Notes: generated by a model not told the origin, from the letters alone. A DNA stretch of 64,000 nt from Chryseobacterium culicis (GCF_900108365.1 NZ_FNWQ01000009.1:31410-95409); one strand, 5' to 3'; counted from the stretch's first letter, positions 35,722-45,364 are shown. Made by a program: numbers and translations.

Positions 35722-35747
35722 GTAAAAATGGTATAATATTCTGTAAT
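35722..35747 (+). promoter_or_regulatory. Putative AraC operator, site D
   Basis: GTAAA at 35722 and GTAAT at 35743 keep the 21-base period, with ATGGTA between. TTTG of GAAATTTG starts exactly 39 bases after the second box. The SDR gene starts 78 bases downstream. This is the weakest of the five, with one mismatch in the first box. Confidence 0.65.
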
Positions 35748-35820
35748 AGGATTAATAAGCTTTGGTATTCAAATGCTGAAATTTGTAGTATAATTAATTA
35801 TAGAGATAAAAATTAAATGT

Positions 35821-36663
35821 ATGAATACTAAAAAAGATATTATAGTTTTAACAGGAGCAGGTCAACTAGGTATGGCCATTGTTAGAAGAGTGGCTTACGG
35901 AAATAAAATTTTTGTAGCTGACTGGAAAATTGAAAATGCAGAAGCTATATCCAAAATTCTACGAGAATCGGGATTTGATGCGATTCCGTACAAAGTGGAT
36001 ATTTCTGATCGTCTATCGATTTTAGAATTAATAAATGCTGCGCAAAAAGAGGGAGAGATTTCGATGTTTATAAATGCTGCCGGCCTATCTCCGTCGCAAT
36101 CAACGAAAGAGCATATTTTACAAGTAGATCTTTACGGAACTGCAATGTTATTAGAAGAGTTTGGAAAAGTAATAAAAGAGGGGGGGAATGGAGTTACCAT
36201 TTCTAGTCAGTCTGGTTACAGAATGCCTGCTCTAACAACAGAGGAAGATAGGCTTTTAGCAACAACACCAACTGAAAACTTGTTATCTTTAGAAATGTTA
36301 CAACCTGATAAGATTAAAGACACTTTACATGCCTATCAGATTTCAAAGCGTTGCAATGGTAAAAGGGTAATGGCAGAAGCTGTAAAATGGGCTCAGCGGG
36401 GCGCAAGACTTAATTGTATTTCTCCAGGAATCATTGTTACACCTTTAGCTTTAGACGAATTTAACGGACCTCGCGGTGATTTTTATAAGAATATGTTTGC
36501 GAAATCTCCGGCAGGTCGTCCGGGAATTGCTGATGAAGTTGCCAACGTTGCCGAACTTCTGATGAGTGAAAAAGGAGCATTTATTACTGGTTCTGATTTC
36601 CTTATTGATGGTGGAGCTACAGCATCTTATTTCTATGGACCATTACAACCAGATACCTTGTAA
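35821..36663 (+). CDS. SDR family oxidoreductase
   Basis: This 280-residue short-chain dehydrogenase has the cofactor motif TGAGQLGMAIVRR (about 12-24), the NAAG motif (NAAGLSPSQ), a catalytic Ser in VTISSQSG and the catalytic YxxxK in YQISKR. An extended loop between Ser and Tyr is longer than in most SDRs. It is the first gene under operator D; an MFS transporter begins 12 bases after its stop. Confidence 0.88.
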   Translation: MNTKKDIIVLTGAGQLGMAIVRRVAYGNKIFVADWKIENAEAISKILRESGFDAIPYKVDISDRLSILELINAAQKEGEISMFINAAGLSPSQSTKEHILQVDLYGTAMLLEEFGKVIKEGGNGVTISSQSGYRMPALTTEEDRLLATTPTENLLSLEMLQPDKIKDTLHAYQISKRCNGKRVMAEAVKWAQRGARLNCISPGIIVTPLALDEFNGPRGDFYKNMFAKSPAGRPGIADEVANVAELLMSEKGAFITGSDFLIDGGATASYFYGPLQPDTL

Positions 36664-36675
36664 AATATTTCATAC

Positions 36676-37890
36676 ATGAATACTCATTTCAAATTTCATT
36701 ATGCATACGTCATTGTTTTTTGCTGCTGTCTTATTATGGGAGTGGTAATTGGTTTGGTAATGAGTTGTGCGGGAATTTTCTATACACCTGTGAGTGACGA
36801 TCTTGGCGTAAGCAAAGGTGATTTTGGGCTCTACATGACATTTGTTTATTCATGCTCTTTTTTTATGCTTTCAGTAGCTGGAAAAATGATGGATAAATTC
36901 AGTGCAAGGGTTTTATTGGCAGGAGGTACAGCTATTGTTGGGCTTATATATATTGGAATGTCTCAATTTGATAAGGTTTGGCAATTTTATGTTGCTGGAG
37001 GACTTATCGGTATAGTTCTTTCCTTTTTATTATATCTGAGTTATCCAGTCTTAATTAGTAGATGGTTTAACTCTGGAGTAGGTTTTTTTATAGGCTTATG
37101 CAGTGCTGCCTCTGGAATCGGAGGAATTGTATTTAATCCAATAGGTGGATATCTGCTACAAGTCTATGGCTGGCGAACTGCCTATTTAATTTTTGGAGCA
37201 ATTATTCTGATTGGTATCTTTCCTCTTTTAGCAGTGTTACTTCGAGATGATCCATATAAGATCGGATTAAAACCGCTTGGAAGAAAGGAGCAAGAATATG
37301 TATCTTCAGGAATGGACTATGCTGAAGCAATAAGAAGTCCAACTTTTTATACGATGTTAGTTTTTGCTTTTCTAATGATTTCCGTATCCACTCTTAATTT
37401 ATTTTTACCTACTTATATAACTTCTGTGGGATTCAGTGTTGAGCAATCATCACTTGTAGCTTCAGCAGTAATGCTTGGAGTGACTATCGGAAAACTTATT
37501 CTTGGATATATAAATGATAAAAGCCCAATCGCCGGAGTTTTTCTTTTCTCAGGGTGTGGAATTTTGGGATTTATTTTCTTACTGTTCGGAACAAAAATGT
37601 TCATATTGATAGTAATCGGAGCATTTTTATTTGGATGGGCCTATGCTGCAGTAACAGTAGAAACAGCACTTTTAGTTAGGATTGTATTTGGAACAAAAGA
37701 TTATTCTAAAATATTTTCTAATATTTCAATTTCACTTGCTCTTGGCGGGGCTGTGATGGCTGGAGTATGGGGATATTTGGCAGACTTTTTAGATTTTAAG
37801 GTGATTTTTATAATTGCTCTTGTCCTTCTAGCATGTGCCGCAGGGATTGGCTGGATTTCGATAAAGAAATCGGCTAAAAATATTTATTAA
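36676..37890 (+). CDS. MFS transporter (OFA/monocarboxylate-like)
   Basis: The 404-residue carrier has about twelve membrane segments. The DLGVSKGDFGLYMTFVYS and GKMMDKFSARVLLAGG segments, and the WFNSGVGFFIGL motif between segments 4 and 5, resemble the oxalate/formate antiporter and monocarboxylate groups. The neighbours suggest movement of an organic acid formed by aldehyde oxidation; that is inference. It is co-transcribed with the SDR gene. Confidence 0.82.
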   Translation: MNTHFKFHYAYVIVFCCCLIMGVVIGLVMSCAGIFYTPVSDDLGVSKGDFGLYMTFVYSCSFFMLSVAGKMMDKFSARVLLAGGTAIVGLIYIGMSQFDKVWQFYVAGGLIGIVLSFLLYLSYPVLISRWFNSGVGFFIGLCSAASGIGGIVFNPIGGYLLQVYGWRTAYLIFGAIILIGIFPLLAVLLRDDPYKIGLKPLGRKEQEYVSSGMDYAEAIRSPTFYTMLVFAFLMISVSTLNLFLPTYITSVGFSVEQSSLVASAVMLGVTIGKLILGYINDKSPIAGVFLFSGCGILGFIFLLFGTKMFILIVIGAFLFGWAYAAVTVETALLVRIVFGTKDYSKIFSNISISLALGGAVMAGVWGYLADFLDFKVIFIIALVLLACAAGIGWISIKKSAKNIY

Positions 37891-37913
37891 TTAAAACTGA
37901 AATTTTTTCTTAT

Positions 37914-38510
37914 ATGAAAAATTATCTGTTGCCTTTAGTTATTTTTTTTGCTTTTGCATCACTTTCAAAAGCTCAAGAACCAGTTAACCGTAAAAAGATG
38001 CTTATTGTTTATTTAACGAGAACAAAAAATACCAAAGTTGTTGCGGAAATCATCCATAATAAAGTAGGAGGTGATATTGTTCCGATAGAACCAATAAATC
38101 CTTATCCAGCTGATTATAAAAAGACAGTCGCTCAAGTTGCTGAAGAAGATGAGCGGGGCTATTTGCCTCCGATTAACTTAAATATTGACAATATTAATAA
38201 ATACGATACAATCTTTGTTGGGTTTCCAACATGGGGAATGCAGTTGCCTCCGCCTATTAAAACCTTTTTAAAGCAATATTCATTTAAAGGTAAAACAATT
38301 GTTCCATTTAATACCAATGCTGGATACGGAGTAGGAACTGGTTTTCGACAGATTTATGAAATATGTCCAGAATCCACTATTTTAGAAGGTTATACTACGG
38401 AGGGAGGTAAAGAGCGCGATGGCATTTTATTTATTATGAAAAATGAAAAAGCAGACTCTGTAGCTGAGGAAGTTAATATTTGGTTAAATAAAATTAAAAT
38501 TTTAAAGTAA
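37914..38510 (+). CDS. Secreted flavodoxin-like protein
   Basis: A signal peptide (residues 1-20, ending in KAQ) precedes a flavodoxin fold. The FMN phosphate loop appears as YLTRTKNTK (about 33-41), followed by the FVGFPTWGMQLPPPIKTF segment that packs on the isoalloxazine. The 198 residues match the flavodoxin_4 group. A periplasmic location for a flavodoxin is unusual, but such proteins occur near quinone or SDR genes. It is 24 bases after the transporter. Confidence 0.82.
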   Translation: MKNYLLPLVIFFAFASLSKAQEPVNRKKMLIVYLTRTKNTKVVAEIIHNKVGGDIVPIEPINPYPADYKKTVAQVAEEDERGYLPPINLNIDNINKYDTIFVGFPTWGMQLPPPIKTFLKQYSFKGKTIVPFNTNAGYGVGTGFRQIYEICPESTILEGYTTEGGKERDGILFIMKNEKADSVAEEVNIWLNKIKILK

Positions 38511-38513
38511 CTA

Positions 38514-39005
38514 ATGATGATGCGCGAAAAACCTACAGTATATCCCTTTGTTAAATCTTTTTTAATCGCTTTTTTAACGTTATTATTTTTGAATAGTCAA
38601 TCACAAAGTAAATCTATTAACATAATGGAAGATCAACTACAAATTGAGCAGGATAAGGTTATTAAAACGGTAAGACTGCTTGCGGATTTAATGATTAATA
38701 AAGACATAGATGGGATGAGTAAAATACTAGCTGAGAATTATACCCTTACGCATATGACAGGTTATGTTCAACCTAAATCCGAATGGTTTTCTGAAGTAGC
38801 TAAAGAAAGTATGAAATATTATTCAGCTAAAGAAGTTGGGCATAAAATAATTATTGATCACAATAAAGCGGAAGTAACTGTTCAGAATTTAGTTGATGCA
38901 AAAATATGGGGCAGTAGGAACATGTGGAGACTTCAACAAAAAATATCGTTAGAAAAAAGGTCCGGTCAATGGATAATTCTAAAATCTATAGCATCTACAT
39001 TTTAG
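38514..39005 (+). CDS. Secreted NTF2-like (DUF4440-type) protein
   Basis: The N terminus has a membrane or signal segment (about residues 13-30), then a NTF2-like fold with IKTVRLLADLMINKDIDGMSKILAENYTLTHMTG. The 163 residues match the nuclear transport factor 2 superfamily with a His-Met-Thr-Gly strand. Ligand and activity are unknown. It starts four bases after the flavodoxin gene. Starts at 38514, 38517 and 38520 are all possible. Confidence 0.7.
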   Translation: MMMREKPTVYPFVKSFLIAFLTLLFLNSQSQSKSINIMEDQLQIEQDKVIKTVRLLADLMINKDIDGMSKILAENYTLTHMTGYVQPKSEWFSEVAKESMKYYSAKEVGHKIIIDHNKAEVTVQNLVDAKIWGSRNMWRLQQKISLEKRSGQWIILKSIASTF

Positions 39006-39077
39006 TTTTTCTTATCCAAAAAATCCGGTATTATAATTACAATAATAAACATTTTAGTTTAATACTTAAAAAAAAAT

Positions 39078-39644
39078 ATGAAAAAAGTACTTATTATAGG
39101 GGCAAGTGGAAGTTTAGCATCATACGTAATTGATGCGTTACAGGAAAAAAACAATATTGAACTGACTCTCTTTGCAAGAAATAAGAATAGGATTGATAAT
39201 ATGGGTAATGCACACGTGATAGAAGGTGATGCTATGAACTATGGTGATGTGCAAAGTGCTGTGGCTGGACAAGATATTGTTTATGTCAATCTTGCAGGAA
39301 ATCTGGAGGTGATGACTAATAATATTGTTAAGGCTATGAAAGAAAAAGCTGTGAAAAGAATTATTGCGATAAGCTCCATAGGAATATATGATATTCCAGG
39401 ACGTCCTGTTTTACAGCCCTACCGTAAGCTTGCAGATATAATAGAAAATTCTGGTTTAGATTACACAATTCTTAGACCTGACTGGTTTACTAATGCTAAT
39501 GAAATCGACTATCACATTACACGGAAATCTGAGCCTGAAGTTGGCGGTGCTTTGTCAAGGAAAAGTATTGCTGCATTTGTAGCAAAATTAATTGACAACT
39601 CCAATGAGTATATCCATGAGAATTTAGGAATTAGCAAATTGTGA
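39078..39644 (+). CDS. NAD(P)H-binding atypical SDR (NmrA/YwnB-like)
   Basis: The protein begins with a Rossmann motif, GASGSLASYVIDAL (about residues 8-21), then FARNKNRI and AISSIGIYDIPG. At 188 residues it is short for an NmrA-like reductase but normal for the NAD(P)H-binding flavin-reductase-like group. It is likely to reduce or isomerise small molecules or to sense NADPH. It probably ends the operator-D operon of five or more genes. Confidence 0.8.
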   Translation: MKKVLIIGASGSLASYVIDALQEKNNIELTLFARNKNRIDNMGNAHVIEGDAMNYGDVQSAVAGQDIVYVNLAGNLEVMTNNIVKAMKEKAVKRIIAISSIGIYDIPGRPVLQPYRKLADIIENSGLDYTILRPDWFTNANEIDYHITRKSEPEVGGALSRKSIAAFVAKLIDNSNEYIHENLGISKL

Positions 39645-40012
39645 TTAAAACTGAATCTAAAATATTATTGATAATGTCCAAAATGATATGGAAGAAACAC
39701 GGAATGGTAGTTATTAAGTCTTTTCGTTAGAAATGTATTTAGCCTCCCAGTATCAGGTGAAAAATCTTTAGGTTTTGTTGGAAATACTTTAAAGTACATG
39801 TATATAACGTTGAAACATTTCTAAAATTATAATAGAGTAATGAATAGAGTTATATTTGGTACAAGCAGACTTTAGAGTAAAGAGAAGAAGTTATTCACCA
39901 TAACAATAATTTCCATAAGCTCGTAGATATTCTCTACGAGCTTTATGTGAAAAAAATCTTAGAATGTAAAAAACAATTTATTAATTTAAACACATAATTC
40001 AAAGCCAATTAT
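39645..40012. other. Intergenic gap with one strong hairpin
   Basis: This 368-base stretch has no credible gene. A perfect inverted repeat, CATAAGCTCGTAGA / TCTACGAGCTTTATG, lies at 39914-39946 and probably ends transcription from the left. A sequence like the left half of the AraC operator (GTTATATTTGGTAC, from 39849) occurs but has no matching second box. Confidence 0.6.
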
Positions 40013-41611
40013 ATGCATTCCTTACTACCTTTTTTTCTTATAATGATTGTTGTTATCATATTGCTTAACATGCTTGCCACAAAATTAAAAGTAGCATATC
40101 CAATATTATTGGTGATGGCGGGTTTAGGGGTAAGCATTATTCCAGGATTGCCAGTGGTAAAAATTGATCCAGATTTGATATTCTTTATCTTTTTACCGCC
40201 TTTATTATTTGAAGCAAGCTGGACTATTTCATTTAAAGAAATGAAAAAATGGTATCGCATAATAACAAGTTTTGCTTTTGTAGTAGTTTTCTTTACAGCA
40301 CTTACTGTTGCTTTGGTAAGCAATTACTTTATACCTGGTTTTAGCATAGTTTTGGGGCTTTTGCTAGGAGGTATAGTCTCTCCTCCTGATGCTGTAAGTA
40401 CAGGTGCAATCACTAAATTTGTAAAAATTCCAAAGTCTACTTCTACAATTTTGGAAGGTGAAAGCTTACTCAATGATGCTTCTTCACTTATTATTTTTAG
40501 ATTTGCTCTTATCGCAATTGGTACAGGGCAGTTCATTTGGACTGAAGCATTAGGAAGTTTTTTATGGATGGTGTTGGGAGGTACTTTAATGGGAATCATT
40601 TTAGCATGGATCTTTGTCCAAATTCATAAAAGGCTTCCGACCGATGCTCCATCAGATATTATCATCACTCTAATAGAGCCATATATAATGTATTGGATTG
40701 CAGAAAAGGCACACAGTTCAGGAGTTTTATGTGTTGTAGCAGGAGGACTGTATTTATCAAAGAACAGATTTGTCTTTTTGAACAGTTCGAGCAGAATAAA
40801 AGGATATAGCGTTTGGGAAAGTTTTGTCTTTATTCTTAATGGCGTTGTGTTTCTATTGATAGGGCTTGAGCTTCCTGAAATTGTGAAAGGGATACGCTCT
40901 ACCGGATTATCTCTAGAAGCTGCAATATGGTACGGTGTTTTGGTAACAGTTACTATTATTGCAACCCGAATTCTCTGTAGCTATGCGGCTTTGATAATGA
41001 CATTAGTTTTTAGACCCCAAGTTTTTAAAATGAATTCAATGGCTACTTTATCTGATAGAAAAAGGCAATGGATTATGCCAGCAATTTTAGGGTGGACCGG
41101 AATGCGAGGAGTTGTTTCATTGGCAGCAGCTCTATCTATTCCTGTAGCTTTGCATGATGGCAGCCCATTTCCACACAGAGACTTGATTTTGTTTGTAACT
41201 TTTGTTACCATTCTTTTAACTCTTGTTTTACAAGGGCTTACATTACCCTATTTTATTAAAAAAGCAAAATTATTTGACGAAGAACTAAATCGTGAAGAAG
41301 AAAATAGTATTCATCAAAAAATTAAGTCAGAACTAAGCAAACAAGTATCCTTATACATTCAAAATAACTATCAAGAAAATATCGACAATGATCATAATCT
41401 AAAAACTTTATTTGCGCACGTACAAAGTAAAACAAAAGTTACTGATGATCAATGGATGAATGAAGAAGGAAAAGCTATTTACCTTGAAATCATTGAGTTT
41501 CAAAGGAAATATCTTCTTAATTTAAATAAACAAAGCGAGATAGATGAAGAAATCATACGTCGTAAGCTTTACCAATTTGATTTAGAAGAAGAACGTCTTA
41601 AAACAATTTAA
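40013..41611 (+). CDS. CPA1 family Na+/H+ antiporter
   Basis: The 532 residues include about twelve membrane segments and a long cytoplasmic C-terminal tail (about 420-532). Hallmark sequences are FIFLPPLLFEASW, the ion-site segments GGIVSPPDAVSTGAI and EGESLLNDASSLIIF, and GWTGMRGVVSLAAALSIP. It exchanges sodium or potassium for protons. It stands alone in the cargo and has its own upstream gap. Confidence 0.9.
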   Translation: MHSLLPFFLIMIVVIILLNMLATKLKVAYPILLVMAGLGVSIIPGLPVVKIDPDLIFFIFLPPLLFEASWTISFKEMKKWYRIITSFAFVVVFFTALTVALVSNYFIPGFSIVLGLLLGGIVSPPDAVSTGAITKFVKIPKSTSTILEGESLLNDASSLIIFRFALIAIGTGQFIWTEALGSFLWMVLGGTLMGIILAWIFVQIHKRLPTDAPSDIIITLIEPYIMYWIAEKAHSSGVLCVVAGGLYLSKNRFVFLNSSSRIKGYSVWESFVFILNGVVFLLIGLELPEIVKGIRSTGLSLEAAIWYGVLVTVTIIATRILCSYAALIMTLVFRPQVFKMNSMATLSDRKRQWIMPAILGWTGMRGVVSLAAALSIPVALHDGSPFPHRDLILFVTFVTILLTLVLQGLTLPYFIKKAKLFDEELNREEENSIHQKIKSELSKQVSLYIQNNYQENIDNDHNLKTLFAHVQSKTKVTDDQWMNEEGKAIYLEIIEFQRKYLLNLNKQSEIDEEIIRRKLYQFDLEEERLKTI

Positions 41612-41646
41612 AAAACTCATTTTTATCTTCAGTTTATAATTTAACA

Positions 41647-41672
41647 GTAATACTGGTATACAATACCGTAAT
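41647..41672 (+). promoter_or_regulatory. Putative AraC operator, site E
   Basis: GTAAT at 41647 and 41668 are 21 bases apart, with CTGGTA between. TTTG of CAATTTTG starts exactly 39 bases after the second box. The cupin-CMD gene starts 72 bases downstream. Confidence 0.75.
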
Positions 41673-41739
41673 ACATATAAGTACATATTTTGATTTGAGT
41701 TGCAATTTTGCATAGGTAATTAATTTTAAGATTGAACCA

Positions 41740-43020
41740 ATGAAAAATGTGATAGTCATTATATTTTTGATTTTATTGAATCAATTGCTATTGGGTCAAA
41801 AAACATTAAAATATAACGCAGATATGAAATCATTTACTGATAAGGGAATTCTTGCATCAAAAGATCGTTTTACCGGCACTGTATGGATAAATATGAATGT
41901 TTTACCTGAGGACGGTTACAATTCGAATGTTGGAACCGTCACCTTTGAACCTAGAGCAAGGACAAATTGGCACAGCCATAAAAGTGGTCAAGTGCTTTTT
42001 GTGATCGAAGGTACAGGATATTATCAGATAGATGGACAACCCATCCGGGTTATGAATGAAGGGGATGTCGTAAAGATTCCCAAAAATGCAAGACATTGGC
42101 ATGGTGCTTCACATAACAGTAAAATGAGACATATTGCAATTGTTACAGATTATGATCAAGATAAAACGGAATGGTTTCAGCCAGTAACTAATGCGGAATA
42201 TGATAAATTTAGAGCGCCTGTTTATGAAGTAGAAAATAGATTGTCTGTTCGCGCAATAAAGAATTATGAAGAATTGTGGCCAGAATATCCCTCAAATGAA
42301 AAAGAGATGGATCCAGACCTTGCCGAAATTTTTCTAAACTTTGCCTATGATGAAGTCATAAACAACAATCCAATGGATGTTAAAATCCGTACAATGGTCA
42401 TTATGGCATCGACTTTAGGAAGTCAGGCACTTTCAGAGTTTAAAATGTTTGTGAACGCTGCATTAAATATCGGAGTTACTCCTGTACAGATTAAAGAGGT
42501 TATTTATCAGTCTGTTCCTTATATTGGTAAGGCAAAGGTCAAGGATTTTTTGGACGCAACAAATGGTATTTTTATAGAAAGAGATATTAAATTGCCTCTC
42601 CAAAGTCAAACTACAACTAATCCAGAAACTAGATTCGAAAAAGGATATGCAAAACAGAGAGAGGTCATCGGTGACAGAATAGAAGAACTTTATAAAAATT
42701 CACCAGAAGATCTTATTCACATACAGAAATTTTTATCAGATAATTGCTTTGGTGACTATATAACAAGATCTGGATTGGATATTAAAACCAGGGAACTTAT
42801 CACCTTATCATTCCTGATCTCTTTGGGAGGTACTGAAAGTCAGATAAAAGGCCATATACAAGGAAATAAAAATGTAGGAAACTCAAGACAGGACTTAGTA
42901 AATCTTATGACAAATCTACTCCCGTATGTTGGCTATCCTAGAACATTGAATGCAATTAATTGTCTTAATGAAATTTTGCCTTACAAAAAAAATGATAATA
43001 CTGATATCAAAGCAAATTAA
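41740..43020 (+). CDS. Secreted cupin fused to two carboxymuconolactone-decarboxylase-like domains
   Basis: A signal peptide (residues 1-20) is followed by a cupin (about 50-145) with NWHSHKSGQVLFVIEG and KIPKNARHWHG, giving the His residues for a metal site. Two CMD-like domains follow (about 195-290 and 305-415), with VIMASTLGSQ and LITLSFLISLGGTESQIKGHIQG. The CxxC pair of AhpD-type CMDs is absent in both. The order cupin-CMD-CMD in one secreted chain is unusual. It heads the operon under site E. Confidence 0.82.
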   Translation: MKNVIVIIFLILLNQLLLGQKTLKYNADMKSFTDKGILASKDRFTGTVWINMNVLPEDGYNSNVGTVTFEPRARTNWHSHKSGQVLFVIEGTGYYQIDGQPIRVMNEGDVVKIPKNARHWHGASHNSKMRHIAIVTDYDQDKTEWFQPVTNAEYDKFRAPVYEVENRLSVRAIKNYEELWPEYPSNEKEMDPDLAEIFLNFAYDEVINNNPMDVKIRTMVIMASTLGSQALSEFKMFVNAALNIGVTPVQIKEVIYQSVPYIGKAKVKDFLDATNGIFIERDIKLPLQSQTTTNPETRFEKGYAKQREVIGDRIEELYKNSPEDLIHIQKFLSDNCFGDYITRSGLDIKTRELITLSFLISLGGTESQIKGHIQGNKNVGNSRQDLVNLMTNLLPYVGYPRTLNAINCLNEILPYKKNDNTDIKAN

Positions 43021-43031
43021 AATAAATTAGA

Positions 43032-43877
43032 ATGAAAAATGTCACATTAAACAATGGAGTTATAATGCCTATCTTAGGATTGGGTGTTTATCAAATTCCT
43101 GATTACGAGGAGTGTAAAAAAGTTGTCTTAGAAGCAATTGAAGTAGGATATCGTTCAATTGATACAGCTGCAGGTTATCAAAATGAAGAGGCTGTTGGAG
43201 CAGCTATAAAAGAAAGTGGTATAGACAGAGAAAATCTATTTATTACGACGAAGCTTTGGATTTCAGATAACGGATATGAAAAAACGATAAAAGCTTTTGA
43301 GACTTCTCTAAATAAGCTTGGGCTTGATTACATTGATTTATACCTTATTCACCAACCATACGGAGATGTTCATGGCTCTTGGAGAGCACTCGAAGAACTA
43401 TACAAAAAAGGTAAGGTAAGAGCAATTGGAGTTAGTAACTTTCACCCGGATAGAGTAATGGATATAATTGTAAACAATGATATAATCCCTGCTGTTAACC
43501 AAATTGAAACTCACCCTTTTTTCCAGCGTTTAGAAGATCAGGAATTTTTAAAAGAGAATGGAGTACAGATTGAGAGTTGGGCTTCTTTTGCAGAGGGAAG
43601 AAACAATCTTTTTTCAAATGAAGTGTTAATAGAAATTGGTGAAAAACACAATAAATCGGTTGCGCAAGTTGTACTTCGATGGCTTATTCAGCGGGATGTA
43701 GTAGTGATTCCAAAATCAGTAAGAAAGGAAAGGCTTATTGAAAATATAGATGTTTTTGATTTTGAACTTTCTGAAAAAGAAATGGAGACTATTAAGGGGC
43801 TTGATACGGAAACTTCTCTTTTCTTCAGTCATCGCGATCCTGCCATTATAAAATGGTTTAGCACCATGGTTAGATAG
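43032..43877 (+). CDS. Aldo/keto reductase (2,5-diketogluconate-reductase type)
   Basis: This 281-residue AKR differs from the tandem pair at 29-31 kb. The tetrad is visible as SIDTAAGYQNE (Asp, Tyr), ITTKLW (Lys) and LIHQPYG (His). The C-terminal VVVIPKSVRKERLIENIDVFDF binds NADP. Relatives reduce methylglyoxal and other aldehydes. It starts 11 bases after the cupin-CMD gene. Confidence 0.9.
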   Translation: MKNVTLNNGVIMPILGLGVYQIPDYEECKKVVLEAIEVGYRSIDTAAGYQNEEAVGAAIKESGIDRENLFITTKLWISDNGYEKTIKAFETSLNKLGLDYIDLYLIHQPYGDVHGSWRALEELYKKGKVRAIGVSNFHPDRVMDIIVNNDIIPAVNQIETHPFFQRLEDQEFLKENGVQIESWASFAEGRNNLFSNEVLIEIGEKHNKSVAQVVLRWLIQRDVVVIPKSVRKERLIENIDVFDFELSEKEMETIKGLDTETSLFFSHRDPAIIKWFSTMVR

Positions 43878-44019
43878 ATTTAGGAATGAAAAATTATTGT
43901 GCTGATTTTTATATTTAGCACATTGATTATTTTATCCTTAATTCAAAAAACCAGCCTATATCTGCCATAAGATATTATATAGGAATGCATAATAAATAAA
44001 ACAACTTAAATAAAAATAA

Positions 44020-45066
44020 ATGAGTACAACAGTCAAGGCATATGGAACGGAATCGCCGGAGATTCCTTTGCATGAACTAACAATTAGTCGTAGAGAACTA
44101 CAAGCTCACGATATAGAAATGGAAATTTTGTATTGCGGTATTTGTCATAGTGACTTACATCAAGTACATGCGGATTTTGGGCCATATCCTGCCCCTATTG
44201 TTCCTGGGCATGAGATTTTAGGTAGAATCACTGCTGTAGGAGACCATGTTAAAAATTTTAAAATAGGAGATCTCGCAGGTATTGGTTGTATTGTAGATAG
44301 TTGTGATCATTGTGAATATTGCAATGACGGGATTGAACAATTCTGTGAAGAAGGTGTCACATTTTCTTTTAATAGTGAGGATAAGGTTTCTGGAGGACAC
44401 ACTTTTGGAGGATTCTCAAAATCATATGTTTGTAATGAACGTTATGTGTTAAAAATGCCTGCTTTTGAAAATCTAGCTGCTGCAGCACCTCTGTTATGTG
44501 CAGGAATTACAGTTTATTCTCCATTAAAACATTGGGGAGCTGGTCCCGGAAAGAAGGTTGGTATTTTGGGAATAGGAGGTCTTGGACATATGGCAATAAA
44601 AATTGCAAAAGCTATGGGTGCTGAAGTTATTGTTTTCACTACTTCACCAGATAAAGTATCAGACGCTAAAAGACTCGGCGCTGATGAGGCTGTATTATCT
44701 TCGGATCAGGATGCGATGGCCGCTTATGTTAATAAATTACACTTTATTATTGATACTGTTTCTGCGAAACATGACGTCAATGTTTATCTTAACTTATTAC
44801 GTCATGACGGAACAGTAGTGTTGGTTGGCTTGCCACCGCAACCATTAGAAATAGGAGCTTTTAATGTTGTTATGGGCCGTAAATCGTTCGCTGGATCTAA
44901 TATTGGAGGTATTGCTGAAACTCAGGAAATGTTAGATTTCTGCTTTGAGCATAATATTGTAGCGGATAGTGAAATTATTAATATTCAAGATATTAATACT
45001 GCATTTGATCGTCTGGAAAGAGGTGATGTTAAGTATCGTTTTGTTATAGATATGGCTTCATTATAA
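44020..45066 (+). CDS. Zinc-dependent alcohol dehydrogenase (YahK/CAD type), paralogue
   Basis: The 348 residues contain CGICHSDLHQ and PGHEILG for catalytic zinc, CDHCEYC plus a later Cys for structural zinc, and GIGGLGHMAIKIAKAMG for the cofactor. It is clearly a paralogue of the enzyme at 31872-32924. A 140-base gap without an operator motif precedes it, so it may have its own promoter or be read from site E. Confidence 0.9.
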   Translation: MSTTVKAYGTESPEIPLHELTISRRELQAHDIEMEILYCGICHSDLHQVHADFGPYPAPIVPGHEILGRITAVGDHVKNFKIGDLAGIGCIVDSCDHCEYCNDGIEQFCEEGVTFSFNSEDKVSGGHTFGGFSKSYVCNERYVLKMPAFENLAAAAPLLCAGITVYSPLKHWGAGPGKKVGILGIGGLGHMAIKIAKAMGAEVIVFTTSPDKVSDAKRLGADEAVLSSDQDAMAAYVNKLHFIIDTVSAKHDVNVYLNLLRHDGTVVLVGLPPQPLEIGAFNVVMGRKSFAGSNIGGIAETQEMLDFCFEHNIVADSEIINIQDINTAFDRLERGDVKYRFVIDMASL

Positions 45067-45364
45067 AGTTAATTCGTAATTCTTTCTTTATAGGGGTATG
45101 TCATTTTTGATGTACCCTTGTTATTAATTGTCCAATTTTGTTAGTTAAAGATAATTAAATAGTAATGATGGAAAACTTTCATTTTGATAGTTAGATTTCT
45201 TTTAAAGCCATGCTTATTATACTTATAAAAACTCTTAAATATCTCTAATGATCGATTGGATAATAATTGATGTTTGTTTCTATTCTATTTTTTACGTAAG
45301 AAACTGTAATCTATCTAAATAATTTATAGACATCATAAATTAATTTGGTTTTGAAGATAATTTT

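Noticed and set aside
39849..39880. Sixth AraC operator before the Na+/H+ antiporter
   Set aside because: Only the left part (GTTATATTTGGTAC) is similar; the second GTAAT box and the TTTG at the fixed distance are missing.
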